Notes: generated from the letters alone by a model not told the origin. Numbered from the stretch's first letter, positions 45,329 to 54,484 are shown. The stretch: 64,000 bases of DNA from JBCCOW01 sp039025855 (GCA_039025855.1 JBCCNL010000007.1:46654-110653); one strand, 5' to 3'. Numbers and translations: made by a program.

Positions 45329-45982
45329 ATGAGCGCGTTTGTCAGACTCAAAACACTTGCCACCCTCTGCACCGGTAGCTGCATCCTTACCGGCGCGCTT
45401 ATCGCCGGCCAAGCCCACGCCGACGGCGAAGAAGAGGGTGACCCTTCACCCCATATCATCATCGCCAAGAACGGCTCCCAGCTCGTGACCGCATTTGAAG
45501 GCTCGGACGGCACCGTCATCGTGACCGAAGACCTCGGAATCGGTGGACTTTCCAGCACACAGTTCGGGGTGTTCCCTTTCGAGCTCGCCTTCGAGGCCCC
45601 CGGCGTCGACGAAGTCAACGAGCTTATCGGTCTGGGAGAACTCCCAGTCGGCAGCGTTCCCCTCGGCACCTCCGACTTCGTCGAGCTCATTGTCGAAAGC
45701 ATCCCCGACGACTTCCGTGTTGATGGCGATGGTGCGACGCTCATCGACGGCCCCACCAGCGACCCCTTCATCTCGCTCGGTGCAGGCGGCCTCGACGAAC
45801 ACGTCATCTGGACCTTCCTGAGCCCCAGTTCCGAGTCCACGACCGCCCAGTTCCGCATCAGCGGCACCGGCTTCAGCAGCTCTGATCCGTTCAGCGTGAC
45901 ACTCGCCGTCCCCGAGCCCACCTCGCTCGTGCTCTTCGGCCTCGCCGCCCCGGCCCTCATGCTCCGCCGTCGTCACGGCTAA
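45329..45982 (+). CDS. PEP-CTERM sorting domain protein
   Basis: A 217-residue secreted protein: signal segment LCTGSCILTGALIAGQAHA, an acidic beta-rich middle (SQLVTAFEGSDGTVIVTEDL) and the C-terminal sorting signal VPEPTSLVLFGLAAPALMLR followed by RRHG, i.e. PEP motif, hydrophobic helix and basic tail. Exosortase removes this signal and releases or anchors the protein at the surface. No exosortase is in the window. A GGAG-containing leader (CAACGGAGAAATACC) precedes the ATG. It is closed by a strong terminator at 46010. Confidence 0.92.
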   Translation: MSAFVRLKTLATLCTGSCILTGALIAGQAHADGEEEGDPSPHIIIAKNGSQLVTAFEGSDGTVIVTEDLGIGGLSSTQFGVFPFELAFEAPGVDEVNELIGLGELPVGSVPLGTSDFVELIVESIPDDFRVDGDGATLIDGPTSDPFISLGAGGLDEHVIWTFLSPSSESTTAQFRISGTGFSSSDPFSVTLAVPEPTSLVLFGLAAPALMLRRRHG

Positions 45983-46009
45983 GCCTCAGCCTCACCGCAA
46001 CTGCGAACC

Positions 46010-46039
46010 AGCCCGCCGCTCACCCGGCGGGCTTTTTTG
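46010..46039 (+). terminator. Intrinsic terminator after the PEP-CTERM gene
   Basis: AGCCCGCCG-CTCACC-CGGCGGGCT followed by TTTTT: a 9-bp GC-rich stem with a run of six T, 27 bp after the stop. Its AGCCC...GGGCTT frame resembles that of the dispersed palindromes. Confidence 0.9.
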
Positions 46040-46060
46040 TGCGCCCCACCCGCCACCACA

Positions 46061-46693
46061 TTACGCCGGCACCACGCCCTCGTCCCGCAGCAACCTGACC
46101 ACCCGTTCCACGCTCTGCTCCACCGCCAGCTCGTGCGTCGGCAGACGCAAGGCCGGCGACTCGGGCGCCTCAAACGCCTGATGGATCCCCGTGAAGTCCT
46201 TGATCTGACCTGCCCGTGCCTTCTCGTACAGCCCCTTTGGGTCACGCGACTCCGCCACCTCCAACGGCACATCGACATACACCTCATAGAACGGCACCCC
46301 CGCCGACGCGTGCACCTCCGCCACCGCGTCACGCCCCGCTCGGAACGGCGACACAAAGCTGCACAACACGATCAACCCCGCGTCGGCCATCAGCGCCGCC
46401 ACGTGCGCAACCCGCCGAAGGTTCTCCGACCGGTCGGCTTCGCTGAACCCCAGGTCGCCGCACAGCCCGTGCCGCACGTTGTCGCCGTCCAACCGGTAGG
46501 CCACCCGGCCCATCTTGAACAGCTCCGCCTCCGCCGCCACCGCGACCGTCGACTTCCCGCTGCCCGACAGCCCCGTGAACCACAGCGTCGCGCCGTTCTG
46601 CCCCAACCGCTCCGCCCGGGCAACCGCGTCCACCGACCCGCCGTGCCACACCACGTTCGACGACACCCCTTCAGGCTCTTGCTTCTCGCTCAT
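46061..46693 (-). CDS. cysC: Adenylylsulfate kinase
   Basis: Phosphorylates adenylyl sulfate (APS) to PAPS in sulfate assimilation and sulfate-donor supply. The 210-residue protein has the P-loop LWFTGLSGSGKSTVAVAAEA, YRLDGDNVRHGLCGDLGFSE (APS/nucleotide site), SENLRRVAHVAALMADAG, FVSPFRAGRD and VYVDVPLEVAESRDPKGLYE. Length is normal. No cysD, cysN or other sulfate genes are adjacent. The ATG at 46693 gives MSEKQEPEG; a longer frame adds only a few residues. Confidence 0.95.
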   Translation of the reverse strand: MSEKQEPEGVSSNVVWHGGSVDAVARAERLGQNGATLWFTGLSGSGKSTVAVAAEAELFKMGRVAYRLDGDNVRHGLCGDLGFSEADRSENLRRVAHVAALMADAGLIVLCSFVSPFRAGRDAVAEVHASAGVPFYEVYVDVPLEVAESRDPKGLYEKARAGQIKDFTGIHQAFEAPESPALRLPTHELAVEQSVERVVRLLRDEGVVPA

Positions 46694-46722
46694 CCCTTCA
46701 GCGTAACCCACCCCCAACCGGC

Positions 46723-47214
46723 ATGCCGCAGTACGATCCGCCCATGCAACTCCCCGACGCTATCGCTCAGGCCACCGCCCCCGTCTTCGACGCGCTGCCC
46801 CTCGATCAGGCCATGCCCGACCTCGTCCCGTCCGCCGCCGCCGGCCCCCCGCTCCACGAAACCGTCCAGGCCGCAGTCGCTCACCCCGCGCTCGCCGACC
46901 ACCCCGCACTCCAGGCGGGGCTCTGGCTCTACGCCGACGACCTCGACGCCTCGCACACGATCTCCCAATCCATCGACACCCCGACCGGCTCCTACTGGCA
47001 CGCCATCATGCACCGCCGCGAGGGTGACTTCGGCAACTGCAAATACTGGTACCGCCTCGCCGGTGACCACCCCGTGCTCGCCGACATCAGCCCGGGCTTC
47101 GACCCCTACACCTTCGTCGATCAGGTCCAGGACACCGCCGGCGCCAACACGCCCGAACTGCTCGACCTCCAACGTCAGGAGTGGTCCGCCCTCTTCGCGT
47201 GGTGTGCAAAGTAG
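46723..47214 (+). CDS. Conserved hypothetical protein
   Basis: A 163-residue acidic protein without signal or membrane segment. The core GSYWHAIMHRREGDFGNCKY followed by WYRLAGDHP matches a small conserved family found in diverse bacteria (HAIMHRREGD-x-x-N-x-K-Y-W); its function is unknown. The start could also be the ATG at 46744 (MQLPDAIAQ). The stop codon TAG lies inside the CTAG-rich repeat at 47211-47340, as does the stop of the convergent CPBP gene. Confidence 0.75.
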   Translation: MPQYDPPMQLPDAIAQATAPVFDALPLDQAMPDLVPSAAAGPPLHETVQAAVAHPALADHPALQAGLWLYADDLDASHTISQSIDTPTGSYWHAIMHRREGDFGNCKYWYRLAGDHPVLADISPGFDPYTFVDQVQDTAGANTPELLDLQRQEWSALFAWCAK

Positions 47215-47340
47215 CTGCTAGCGGTTAGAGCCTAGAGCCTAGGCTGCGCCGCCAAGGCGGTGGCCATTTCTAAGTGCATGGCATGACGGCAGACTCAATG
47301 AGAACGTTCTAGCAGCTAGGCTCTAGCAGCTAGCTGCTAC
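47211..47340. repeat. CTAG-rich element with terminal inverted repeats
   Basis: Left end GTAGCTGCTAGCGGTTAGAG... (47211-47244) and right end ...CTCTAGCAGCTAGCTGCTAC (47308-47340) are imperfect inverted repeats around a 60-bp centre. The ends contain the TAG stop codons of both convergent neighbours (47212-47214 on the plus strand, 47337-47339 on the minus strand). The left arm matches 29 of 32 bp of the solo copy at 62381-62412. Confidence 0.75.
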
Positions 47341-48143
47341 AAAAACACAATCACGTCGTAGATCGCGTGCACCGCGACCACGATCCCGAACCCCCGCACG
47401 ATGTACACCACCGCGAGGTAGAGCCCCGCCAGGCAATACAACGCAAAACGTGCCCAAACCAGCGGGTCGTTCTCCCCGAAGTGGTAGAACGCAAACGCCA
47501 ACGACGAGCACACCACCGCCACCACCATCCCCCAGCGGTCCGGCAGCTGCAGCACATCCACCAGCAGGCCGTGCAGCAGCGCGATCGCGATGAGCCGAAA
47601 CAGCAGCTCCTCAAAAATCCCCGCACCGATTGAGATCACCATCAACGCCTGCGTGCTCAGCCCCGCCACCCCCGTCCCGCCCGGGCCCGCCGCCCCGTCC
47701 ACCACCACCCCGCCTCCCTGCTGGACCACTTCCGCCAGCACGCTCTCCCCCCGCATGATCACCGCGCCCAGCACCAACAACGGCACCACCAGCAACAACG
47801 ACTCCACCAACATCCCCACATACAACCGCCACTCCGGCTCCCACGGGTCCCGCTTCATCACGTGCCACCCCAGCAACACCGCGATCACGCATAACCCCGG
47901 CAGGTACACCCCCGTCACCCCGAACACCTCGAAGAACCGACGCAGCAACGACTCGGCCAAAATCGGCGGCACCCGCGCCATGTCGTCCGGCGCGTACAGG
48001 ATCGCCCCGAGCTGGTATGCCGCCAGCATCGGCAGCAGGAAGTACAGGCATTGCAACGGCCAGTGCGTGCGGTCCCAGTAGGACGACACCGACGCGGTCG
48101 GCCGCGCCGCCGTATTGGCTCGACGTGTCCGCCGTTGGCTCAT
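47337..48143 (-). CDS. CPBP-family intramembrane metalloprotease
   Basis: A 268-residue integral membrane protein of the CAAX protease/bacteriocin-processing (Abi) family. About seven hydrophobic helices; the catalytic motifs are GAGIFEELLFRLIAIALLHG (EExxxR), SLAFAFYHFGEND (F-x-x-x-H) and IVVAVHAIYDVIVF (HxxxD/N). All are intact, so it is likely active on a prenylated or small peptide substrate. The stop codon is contributed by the CTAG-rich repeat. Confidence 0.88.
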   Translation of the reverse strand: MSQRRTRRANTAARPTASVSSYWDRTHWPLQCLYFLLPMLAAYQLGAILYAPDDMARVPPILAESLLRRFFEVFGVTGVYLPGLCVIAVLLGWHVMKRDPWEPEWRLYVGMLVESLLLVVPLLVLGAVIMRGESVLAEVVQQGGGVVVDGAAGPGGTGVAGLSTQALMVISIGAGIFEELLFRLIAIALLHGLLVDVLQLPDRWGMVVAVVCSSLAFAFYHFGENDPLVWARFALYCLAGLYLAVVYIVRGFGIVVAVHAIYDVIVFL

Positions 48144-48259
48144 GCCCGCATCCTACGGCTCATCACACAACGCCTCACACCACACCCGGTTATCCCCACA
48201 CACCGCGTCCACATCAAGCCGCCACCGGTGGTGGCGAAACGCGCCACCATGCCTTTGAA

Positions 48260-49345
48260 TCAGGCCGCCGCTTTGCTCTTCAAACCCGCCAGCAGCTTCG
48301 CGATCTCGTCCGGCGACAGCGACGCATGCGACAACCCCGCCTCGTCCACCGCCCGCGGCATCCCATACACCACGCAGCTCTGCTCCGACTGGGTCACCAC
48401 CGTTGCGCCCAGCGGGTGCAGCGCCTTGACGCCACGCAGCCCGTCGTCGCCGATACCGGTCAGCACGATCGCCAGCGTTCGGCCAGCGCTGAACTGGGCC
48501 GCCGTCTCGAACAACACCGACGCCGAGGGCTTATACAAATCACCCTTGGGCTCATCCGTATGCTTCGCGTGCAAACCCGTCGGCAGCCCGGGCGTCCCGT
48601 GCAGTTGCGTGTGCGTCCCACCCGCGCAGATGTGGATCGCCCCCGGCTTGATGCGGTCACCGTCATTGAGCAGGACTGTGGGCACAGCACACACCTCATC
48701 AAGCCGTTTGGCCATCGATTCGGTAAAGACCTTCGGCATGTGCTGGGCCACCACCACCGGGCAACGCAACCCCGCAGGGATCGCCGTCAGCAGCGTCTCC
48801 AGCACCGGCGGCCCGCCCGTCGACGACGCGATGACCACCAGATCAAGGTTGCGATCACTCAGCGGCGGCAGCTTGCCGGGGTCGGCGGGTGCTTTGGTAG
48901 CCGGGCTCGGCTTCGCGCCCCCGGCCGGTCGGCGTGAACCCGCCAACGCACGCACCCGACGCACCAGGTCTTCCCGCAGGTCTGTGATCTTCAGTGAGAA
49001 GTTCGACTGGTCCTTCGCGATGAAGTCCGCCGCGCCAAGCCGAAGCGCCTGCAACGCCTCGACCGAGCCCTCCGTGGTCAGCGACGAGCACATGAGCACC
49101 TGCGTCGGGCACTTCCGCATGATGTGACGCAGCGCTGTGAGCCCGTCCATCACCGGCATCTCGATGTCCAGCGTGACCACGTCCGGCCGATAACGCTCGG
49201 CCATCTCCACCGCCACCTTCCCGTCCGGCGCCACGTCCACCACCTCGATGTCCGGCTCCGCCTGCAGCATGGTGCGCAGGGCCCGCCGCATAAACGCGGA
49301 GTCGTCGGTAATCAATACGCGGATCGGCATCTCATCAGAATCCAT
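48260..49345 (-). CDS. cheB: Chemotaxis protein-glutamate methylesterase CheB
   Basis: Response regulator-methylesterase that removes receptor methyl groups. The 361-residue protein has an N-terminal receiver domain (IRVLITDDSAFMRRALRTML, phospho-Asp in VVTLDIEMPVMDG, switch SSLT, Lys in AADFIAKD), a linker (KPSPATKAPADPGKLPPL) and the C-terminal methylesterase with the nucleophile Ser in VIASSTGGPPVL, the His in VVAQHMPKVF and the Asp in TGIGDDGLRG. Last gene of the che operon, 71 bp after fapA. Confidence 0.96.
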   Translation of the reverse strand: MDSDEMPIRVLITDDSAFMRRALRTMLQAEPDIEVVDVAPDGKVAVEMAERYRPDVVTLDIEMPVMDGLTALRHIMRKCPTQVLMCSSLTTEGSVEALQALRLGAADFIAKDQSNFSLKITDLREDLVRRVRALAGSRRPAGGAKPSPATKAPADPGKLPPLSDRNLDLVVIASSTGGPPVLETLLTAIPAGLRCPVVVAQHMPKVFTESMAKRLDEVCAVPTVLLNDGDRIKPGAIHICAGGTHTQLHGTPGLPTGLHAKHTDEPKGDLYKPSASVLFETAAQFSAGRTLAIVLTGIGDDGLRGVKALHPLGATVVTQSEQSCVVYGMPRAVDEAGLSHASLSPDEIAKLLAGLKSKAAA

Positions 49346-49416
49346 GAACCACCCCCAGCTCTCACAGGAAACATCGGCAAACCACGCGGGGCAGATCACC
49401 TAACCCCACAGCCTTT

Positions 49417-50847
49417 TCACGGACGGAACGTCTCCAGCGTCGTCATCGACGCCAACAACCTCGGACGCGACTCCCGCTCGATCTGCACCATGGTCTGCCC
49501 GTCCTCATCAAACACCCGCAGCGGCCCCTGGAACGACTTGGCAAACGCGTACGCCGCCTGCCCGAAAATCAACCGCGTCCCCGGATGCACAATCCCCAGC
49601 ACCCGCAGGTCCAGCGTCTTTTGCTCGGCGATCTCCTTGGCCAGCTCCTCGACCTTCGGCTCAGCGCCCGCCATCGCCCCCGCCAACTCCTCGACGCGTT
49701 TCCGTCCGTCCCGCAGCTCGTCGGCCTCGTCGGCCGGCATCGACGGCTTGTGCTCCAGCTCGTTGATCCGCTTCTCCAGCCGACGCTGCTCACGACGCAG
49801 CTCGTCCACCAGCTTCTTGAGCTGCTCGTGGTACCCGTCCAGCCGCGGCACCGACGCGAGCACGATCTCGGTGCTCACGCCCGCCTCCGACCCCAGCGTC
49901 TCGATCTCGCCCGGACCGACCAGCGTGGTCCGCCCCCCGATCAGCGACGCCCGCGGGCCCTCCAGCCCGTGCGTCACGATCGTCGAGTTGATCGCCTCTT
50001 TGTCCAGGATGAGTGTCCCGCCGATCTCGGCCTGTACGTTGTCGAGATAACGCGCCTTGAGGTCCCCGCCCACCAAGAGCTCAGCCCGCTCCCGGCCCGC
50101 GACGCCGCCCGCCGCTTCGAGGTTCTCCCGCGCGTGGATCGTCGCCGCCTCGACCAGGCCTTGCACCGCCACCGATTGACCCGACCGGATCACGAAGCAG
50201 TCTTTGACGCCGCCGCGGATGTTGATGTCGCCGTCGAAATCGAGGTTACCGGTCGAGAAGTCGACATCCTCACTGACCTCGAGGACGCGAGAGACCTTGG
50301 CCGACGTCGTCTTCTGGCTGAGGATACCGTCGATGCGGGAGGTCATCTCGCCCGACGGGCTGACGGCGATCGAGTTCGTGTCGATCTCGCACGGGCAGGC
50401 CTTACCGGGCTTGGCGGGGACGGGCTCGCCAAAGAGGTCGACGCCGGGGCTGCCGTCGGTCGGTGGGTAGAGCTTGCCCAGCGTCTGACCGGCGGTCACG
50501 GTGACAAACTTGGAGCGGTCGTAGTGCGACGACTGGTCGGCGTCTTCGCAGGCTTTCTCGGTCGCCGCCGCCTGGACCTGCCACTCGACCCGGCCCGGCT
50601 CGCCATCGATCGGATCGACCACCTCGGCAACCGTGCCCTCGACCGGGGTGTCGCTGGTGCTGGCGCGGGTCAGCAGCGTGGCGGCCTGGCGTTGCAGGTG
50701 TTCGTCGTTGACCAGCCCGAGCTCTTGCACACGGTGAACGACCGCGGCCAGCATGGGCGTGTTGGCGGGCGTGCCCGGCGCGACGGTGAGCGTCGCCCGA
50801 CGCTTGTCGGGAGCGATCACGAGTTGAAAGGCTTCAGCGGTAATCAT
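49417..50847 (-). CDS. FapA/DUF342 family protein with coiled coil
   Basis: A 476-residue protein of the DUF342/FapA-type family. Residues 100-330 form the beta-helix-like core (VTAGQTLGKLYPPTDGSPGV; IDGILSQ; NLDFDGDINIRGGVKDCFVI; IHARENLEAAGGVAGRERAE; ILDKEAINSTIVTHGLEG), a putative polymerisation or scaffold unit. Residues 340-400 are a strong coiled coil (LVDELRREQRRLEKRINELE), and the C-terminus has HPGTRLIFGQAAYAF. Such proteins occur in chemotaxis and polarity loci. Its position between cheY and cheB suggests a structural role in this chemosensory array (inference). Confidence 0.85.
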   Translation of the reverse strand: MITAEAFQLVIAPDKRRATLTVAPGTPANTPMLAAVVHRVQELGLVNDEHLQRQAATLLTRASTSDTPVEGTVAEVVDPIDGEPGRVEWQVQAAATEKACEDADQSSHYDRSKFVTVTAGQTLGKLYPPTDGSPGVDLFGEPVPAKPGKACPCEIDTNSIAVSPSGEMTSRIDGILSQKTTSAKVSRVLEVSEDVDFSTGNLDFDGDINIRGGVKDCFVIRSGQSVAVQGLVEAATIHARENLEAAGGVAGRERAELLVGGDLKARYLDNVQAEIGGTLILDKEAINSTIVTHGLEGPRASLIGGRTTLVGPGEIETLGSEAGVSTEIVLASVPRLDGYHEQLKKLVDELRREQRRLEKRINELEHKPSMPADEADELRDGRKRVEELAGAMAGAEPKVEELAKEIAEQKTLDLRVLGIVHPGTRLIFGQAAYAFAKSFQGPLRVFDEDGQTMVQIERESRPRLLASMTTLETFRP

Positions 50848-50964
50848 GACGAGCCCTCGTCACGGGAGACCGCGGCGGGGGCTGCGTCGTTCACGCCAAC
50901 GCGGGGTCGGGCGGGGCGTCGGCGAAGGAGTTGAAGGACGGGCGTCCGCTGCGCGGGGTTCCGG

Positions 50965-51339
50965 TCAGGCGGCCACGCTGCACCGTTCGAGCGTCTCGCG
51001 GATACGCTCCGAGAGGACGTCGGGGGTGAACGGCTTGACGACGTAGTTGTTCACGCCGGCCTTGATGGCCTCGACCACGCGGGACTTCTCCGCCTCGGTC
51101 GTGACCATGATGATCGGGGCCTTGCCGCCGTCGCCGCGGTACTTCTTGACGAAGGTCAGCCCGTCCATGTTGGGCATGTTCCAGTCGACCAGGAGCAGTT
51201 CGGGGTTGACGGCGTTGACTTTGCTGAGCGCGTCCAGGCCGTCCACCGCCTCTTCGAGGTCGGCGTAACCGAGCTGGGCAAGGATGCCCTTCTGGATGTT
51301 GCGCATCGTCTTGGAATCGTCTACGAGCAGGACCTTCAT
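50965..51339 (-). CDS. cheY: Single-domain response regulator CheY
   Basis: A 124-residue receiver: VLLVDDSKTMRNIQKGIL (acidic pair), phospho-Asp D52 in LLLVDWNMPNMDGLTFV, switch Thr in IIMVTTEAEKSRV and Lys in NNYVVKPFTPDVLSERI. The N-M-P-x-M-D-G and KPF residues are those of CheY-type regulators. No effector domain, so it acts through protein binding. It lies between cheX and fapA. Confidence 0.95.
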   Translation of the reverse strand: MKVLLVDDSKTMRNIQKGILAQLGYADLEEAVDGLDALSKVNAVNPELLLVDWNMPNMDGLTFVKKYRGDGGKAPIIMVTTEAEKSRVVEAIKAGVNNYVVKPFTPDVLSERIRETLERCSVAA

Positions 51340-51417
51340 GGCTTTCTCCGGGTGCCCCGGGGGGGCTTCAAGTAAATCGTGACTGGATCGTTGGGGGTGT
51401 TTGAGTTTCGGCGTGGT

Positions 51418-51915
51418 TTACGCGACCGCGGACTCGGCGGCAGCGTCGGCGGTGATGGCGTTCTGCTTGATGGACACTTCCACCGCGAACTCGCCGAGGT
51501 CGCAGACGCAGGGGATGCTGACGCAGACTGTGTCCTTACGGCCGAACACACTGTGGTCCGAACCGATCACGACGGACGGCGTAGTGATGCTGACGTGCTT
51601 ACCCTTGAACTGGGCCTTGGCCCCGCCCGAGACCATGTTGACCAGCTCACCGACAGCGTCGGCGAAGTCTTCGTGGTCGGCGGTGATCTCCATGCCGGTG
51701 AACAGGGCGACGGTGCGTTCCGCGACGGCGGTCGGGAAGCAGAGGTTGATGGTGCCCTCGACGTCGCCGGACATGCCGATGATGCCGGAGACGTCATGGC
51801 CTTCGGAGCCGGGGGCCTTGAGGCCGGGCTCGAGGACTTCGACGGGCAGCTGGAGCATCGTCTCAAAGACGTTGGTGACCGAGCTGATGAATGGGGTGAT
51901 GTAGGAGCTGTCCAC
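51418..51915 (-). CDS. cheX: CheX-family phosphatase of CheY-P
   Basis: A 165-residue CheC/CheX-type protein: TPFISSVTNVFETMLQLPVE at the start, GTINLCFPTAVAERTVALFTG in the middle and the active-site helix ADAVGELVNMVSGGAKAQF with the E-x-x-N catalytic pair. One such helix is seen, as in CheX. It likely dephosphorylates CheY-P in the absence of CheZ. It precedes cheY by 78 bp. Confidence 0.9.
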   Translation of the reverse strand: MDSSYITPFISSVTNVFETMLQLPVEVLEPGLKAPGSEGHDVSGIIGMSGDVEGTINLCFPTAVAERTVALFTGMEITADHEDFADAVGELVNMVSGGAKAQFKGKHVSITTPSVVIGSDHSVFGRKDTVCVSIPCVCDLGEFAVEVSIKQNAITADAAAESAVA

Positions 51916-52000
51916 TTTCTCTGCCTCCGTGATGGATTGACTTAGGGAATGTCGGTTGGTTGACGCGGTTGCTTAAGGGGTGTTCGTGCGATCCGGTGGT

Positions 52001-54403
52001 TTAAGCGGGTGCAGGTTGCTGGGTTTGCGGGACCTGCGTGGCCGTGACGACGGCGGGCGACGACGAGGCCGAGGCCTTGATGAGCGAGATGACATCGAGG
52101 ATGAGGCACACGCGGCCGTCCTCCTGAATGGTGGCGCCGCTGAAGGGGCCGCCCTGGGTGTACGTGTCATCGAGCGGTTTGATGACGATCTCCTGCTGGC
52201 CGACCAGTCGATCGACGCGGAGCCCGACGCGTTGGCCGCCGACGGCGACCACGACAGCGAAGCGGTTCGCAGCGGTCTCACCGATCTCGTCGTATTGATC
52301 ACCGGGCGGCACGGGCAGGTGTTCGTGCAGGTCGATCAACGGCAGCACGTCATCACGGATCCGCATGACCTGCTGGCCGCGAACGGTGTAGAGCTGCTCG
52401 TCTTCGGGGCTGACGATCTCGACGATCGACTGCAGCGGGATGCAGTACAGCGGCCCGCCGACGCCGACGACCATCGCGGGCATGATCGCGACAGTGAGCG
52501 GGATGAGGATCTCCATCGTCGTGCCCTTGCCCGGGGCAGACTGGATATGGATGTCGCCGTTGATCTTCTGGATGTTGGTTTTGACCACGTCCATACCGAC
52601 GCCGCGGCCCGACAGGTCGGAGACCTGCTTGGCGGTCGAGAAGCCGGCCTCGAGGATGAAGCGGAAGACTTCGTCGTCGGACAGGCTGGCGAGCTTCTCG
52701 GCAGAGACGAGGCCTTTTTCGACGGCTTTGCCGCCGATGACGTCGCGGTGCAGACCCTTGCCGTCGTCAGAGATCGCGACACGGACGTGGGAGCCCTGGT
52801 GTTCGGCGGTAAGGGTGATCACACCGGTCTCGGACTTGCCGGCTTCTTTACGCACCTCCGGGGGCTCGACGCCGTGGTCGGCGGAGTTCCGGAGGATGTG
52901 CACCAACGGGTCCGCCAGGGCCTCGAGGACCGACTTGTCGACCTCGGTGTCCTTGCCCTCGATCACCAGGTCGATCTTCTTGTCGGTGGCCCGGGCGATG
53001 TCGCGGATAACGCGGGGGTAGCGGTCGAACAGCTTGGCCAGGGGCTGCATGCGGGTGCGCATCACGCCGACCTGCAGCTCGCCGGTGAGGCGGTCGAGTT
53101 CGGACGCGGCGTTGGTGAACGCTTCGCCCTGTTCGAGGTCGTCGTTGGACTCCTGGATCTGTCGGGACAGGCCCATCAGGCGGTTCTTGCTGAGCACGAG
53201 CTGCCCGACGAGGTTGAGCAGCGACTCGAGGCGGGAGACCTCAACGCGGATGGTCTGTTCTGGCGCGGCGGCCTTCGTCGCCGGTGCGGACTTGGCCTCG
53301 GGCTTGCTCTCGGGTTTAGGCTCGGGTGCGGCCTCGGCTTTGGGTTGCTCCGCAGCAGGCTCCGGCTGGGCTTGGGGCTCCGGCTCGGTCGCAGCGGCTG
53401 GAGCCGAGTCGCTTTGTTCGGTGTCTGCAGCATCGATGATGCCGTCGAGCGTGAGGATCGCTTCGGGGTCGCCGCCGTGTTGACCGGTGATGTCATCGGG
53501 GAGCGCGACGCCCTGAGACAGCTCGCGGAACCGCTGCTCGAACGTGTCGAGCGACCACGCGAGGGCGTAGTCCTTGGTCAGCCACTCGGCCTGGCGATCC
53601 ACCAGCAGTTGCACCGTCTTGACCCGGACGGCGATCTCCGGGGCGAGCTCGCCGGGCATGGCGCCCAGGTCCTCGGCGACCTCGACCAGCAGACGGATCA
53701 CCCGTGTCAGGTCGTCGAGCTCAAAGAAGTCGGCGGTCTTCTCGAGGTTGTCTGCGATCTCGGCGAGGTTGGACGCGGCGTCAGCACGCGTGGCGTCGTT
53801 CAGCAATTGATCCGCGACGGTGGCGAGCTGCGGCGTCGCGTCCTGCAGGTCGGTGACCATGAAGTCAACAAGATCGGCCTTCTGGGCGGGCAGACCAAGA
53901 GGCTTGCCGGGCGGCATGTTGGGATCAACCGCGGGAGTGTCCGTGCCGGACTCGGCTGGAGCCACGTCGCCTTCGGGTTGTGCGTCGGCGGGGGCAGCGT
54001 CGGCCACCGCCTTGCCGTCGATGATGGCTTGGAGCTGGGCGACCAGGTCATCGGGGGCTTCGGTGATCGCCGAGCCCGCGGAGATGTCGTCGATCTGGGC
54101 GCGCACGATGTCGGCGGACTGCAGCAGCGCGTCCATGACCTCGGTGCTGACCGCGACCTCGCCCTTGCGGAGCCGGTTGAGCGCGTCCTCGGCGACGTGT
54201 GCAAAGCGGATGACCTCGGCGAGCCCGAGGAACGACGCGGCGCCCTTGATGGTGTGCAGGGCCCGGAAGCAGGCGTTGAGCAGGTCAGCCTGCTCGGCGG
54301 GGTCGGCGGCTTCGAGCTTGACCAGGTCGCCGTCGAGTTGTTCGATGAGCTCGCCGGATTCGGTGAGGAAGTCTTGCAGCAGGCTGGGGTCGAGGTCGCT
54401 CAT
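52001..54403 (-). CDS. cheA: Chemotaxis histidine kinase CheA
   Basis: An 800-residue kinase. P1: an HPt helix with phospho-acceptor H50 in ALHTIKGAASFLG. A second HPt-like helical region lies at about 180-260, without the phospho-His motif. After an Ala/Pro/Glu-rich linker (about 335-385) come P3 dimerisation (VSRLESLLNLVGQLVLSKNR), the P4 ATPase (N-box HILRNSADHGVEPPE, G1 VAISDDGKGL, G2 GRGVGMDVVK) and P5 (CheW-like, ending near VCLILDVISLIKASA). The missing His in the second HPt-like region is unusual. Order and length are typical of CheA. Its start at 54403 is 50 bp downstream of a palindromic repeat. Confidence 0.96.
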   Translation of the reverse strand: MSDLDPSLLQDFLTESGELIEQLDGDLVKLEAADPAEQADLLNACFRALHTIKGAASFLGLAEVIRFAHVAEDALNRLRKGEVAVSTEVMDALLQSADIVRAQIDDISAGSAITEAPDDLVAQLQAIIDGKAVADAAPADAQPEGDVAPAESGTDTPAVDPNMPPGKPLGLPAQKADLVDFMVTDLQDATPQLATVADQLLNDATRADAASNLAEIADNLEKTADFFELDDLTRVIRLLVEVAEDLGAMPGELAPEIAVRVKTVQLLVDRQAEWLTKDYALAWSLDTFEQRFRELSQGVALPDDITGQHGGDPEAILTLDGIIDAADTEQSDSAPAAATEPEPQAQPEPAAEQPKAEAAPEPKPESKPEAKSAPATKAAAPEQTIRVEVSRLESLLNLVGQLVLSKNRLMGLSRQIQESNDDLEQGEAFTNAASELDRLTGELQVGVMRTRMQPLAKLFDRYPRVIRDIARATDKKIDLVIEGKDTEVDKSVLEALADPLVHILRNSADHGVEPPEVRKEAGKSETGVITLTAEHQGSHVRVAISDDGKGLHRDVIGGKAVEKGLVSAEKLASLSDDEVFRFILEAGFSTAKQVSDLSGRGVGMDVVKTNIQKINGDIHIQSAPGKGTTMEILIPLTVAIMPAMVVGVGGPLYCIPLQSIVEIVSPEDEQLYTVRGQQVMRIRDDVLPLIDLHEHLPVPPGDQYDEIGETAANRFAVVVAVGGQRVGLRVDRLVGQQEIVIKPLDDTYTQGGPFSGATIQEDGRVCLILDVISLIKASASSSPAVVTATQVPQTQQPAPA

Positions 54404-54452
54404 GGGTCCTGGATCAACGGGGGTGGAAAGGGGAGCAGCGGGCTCGCCGCGT

Positions 54453-54484
54453 GGCCCCGGGTCATTGACCCGGGGCTAAATGGG
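54453..54484 (-). repeat. Palindromic repeat between cheR and cheA, GCTAAATGG type
   Basis: GCCCCGGGTC-ATT-GACCCGGGGC followed by TAAATGGG, directly after the cheR stop and before cheA. The stem is unrelated in sequence to the other copies, but the tail GCTAAATGG matches GCTAAACGG elsewhere. As an mRNA hairpin it could separate cheR from cheA. Confidence 0.85.
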
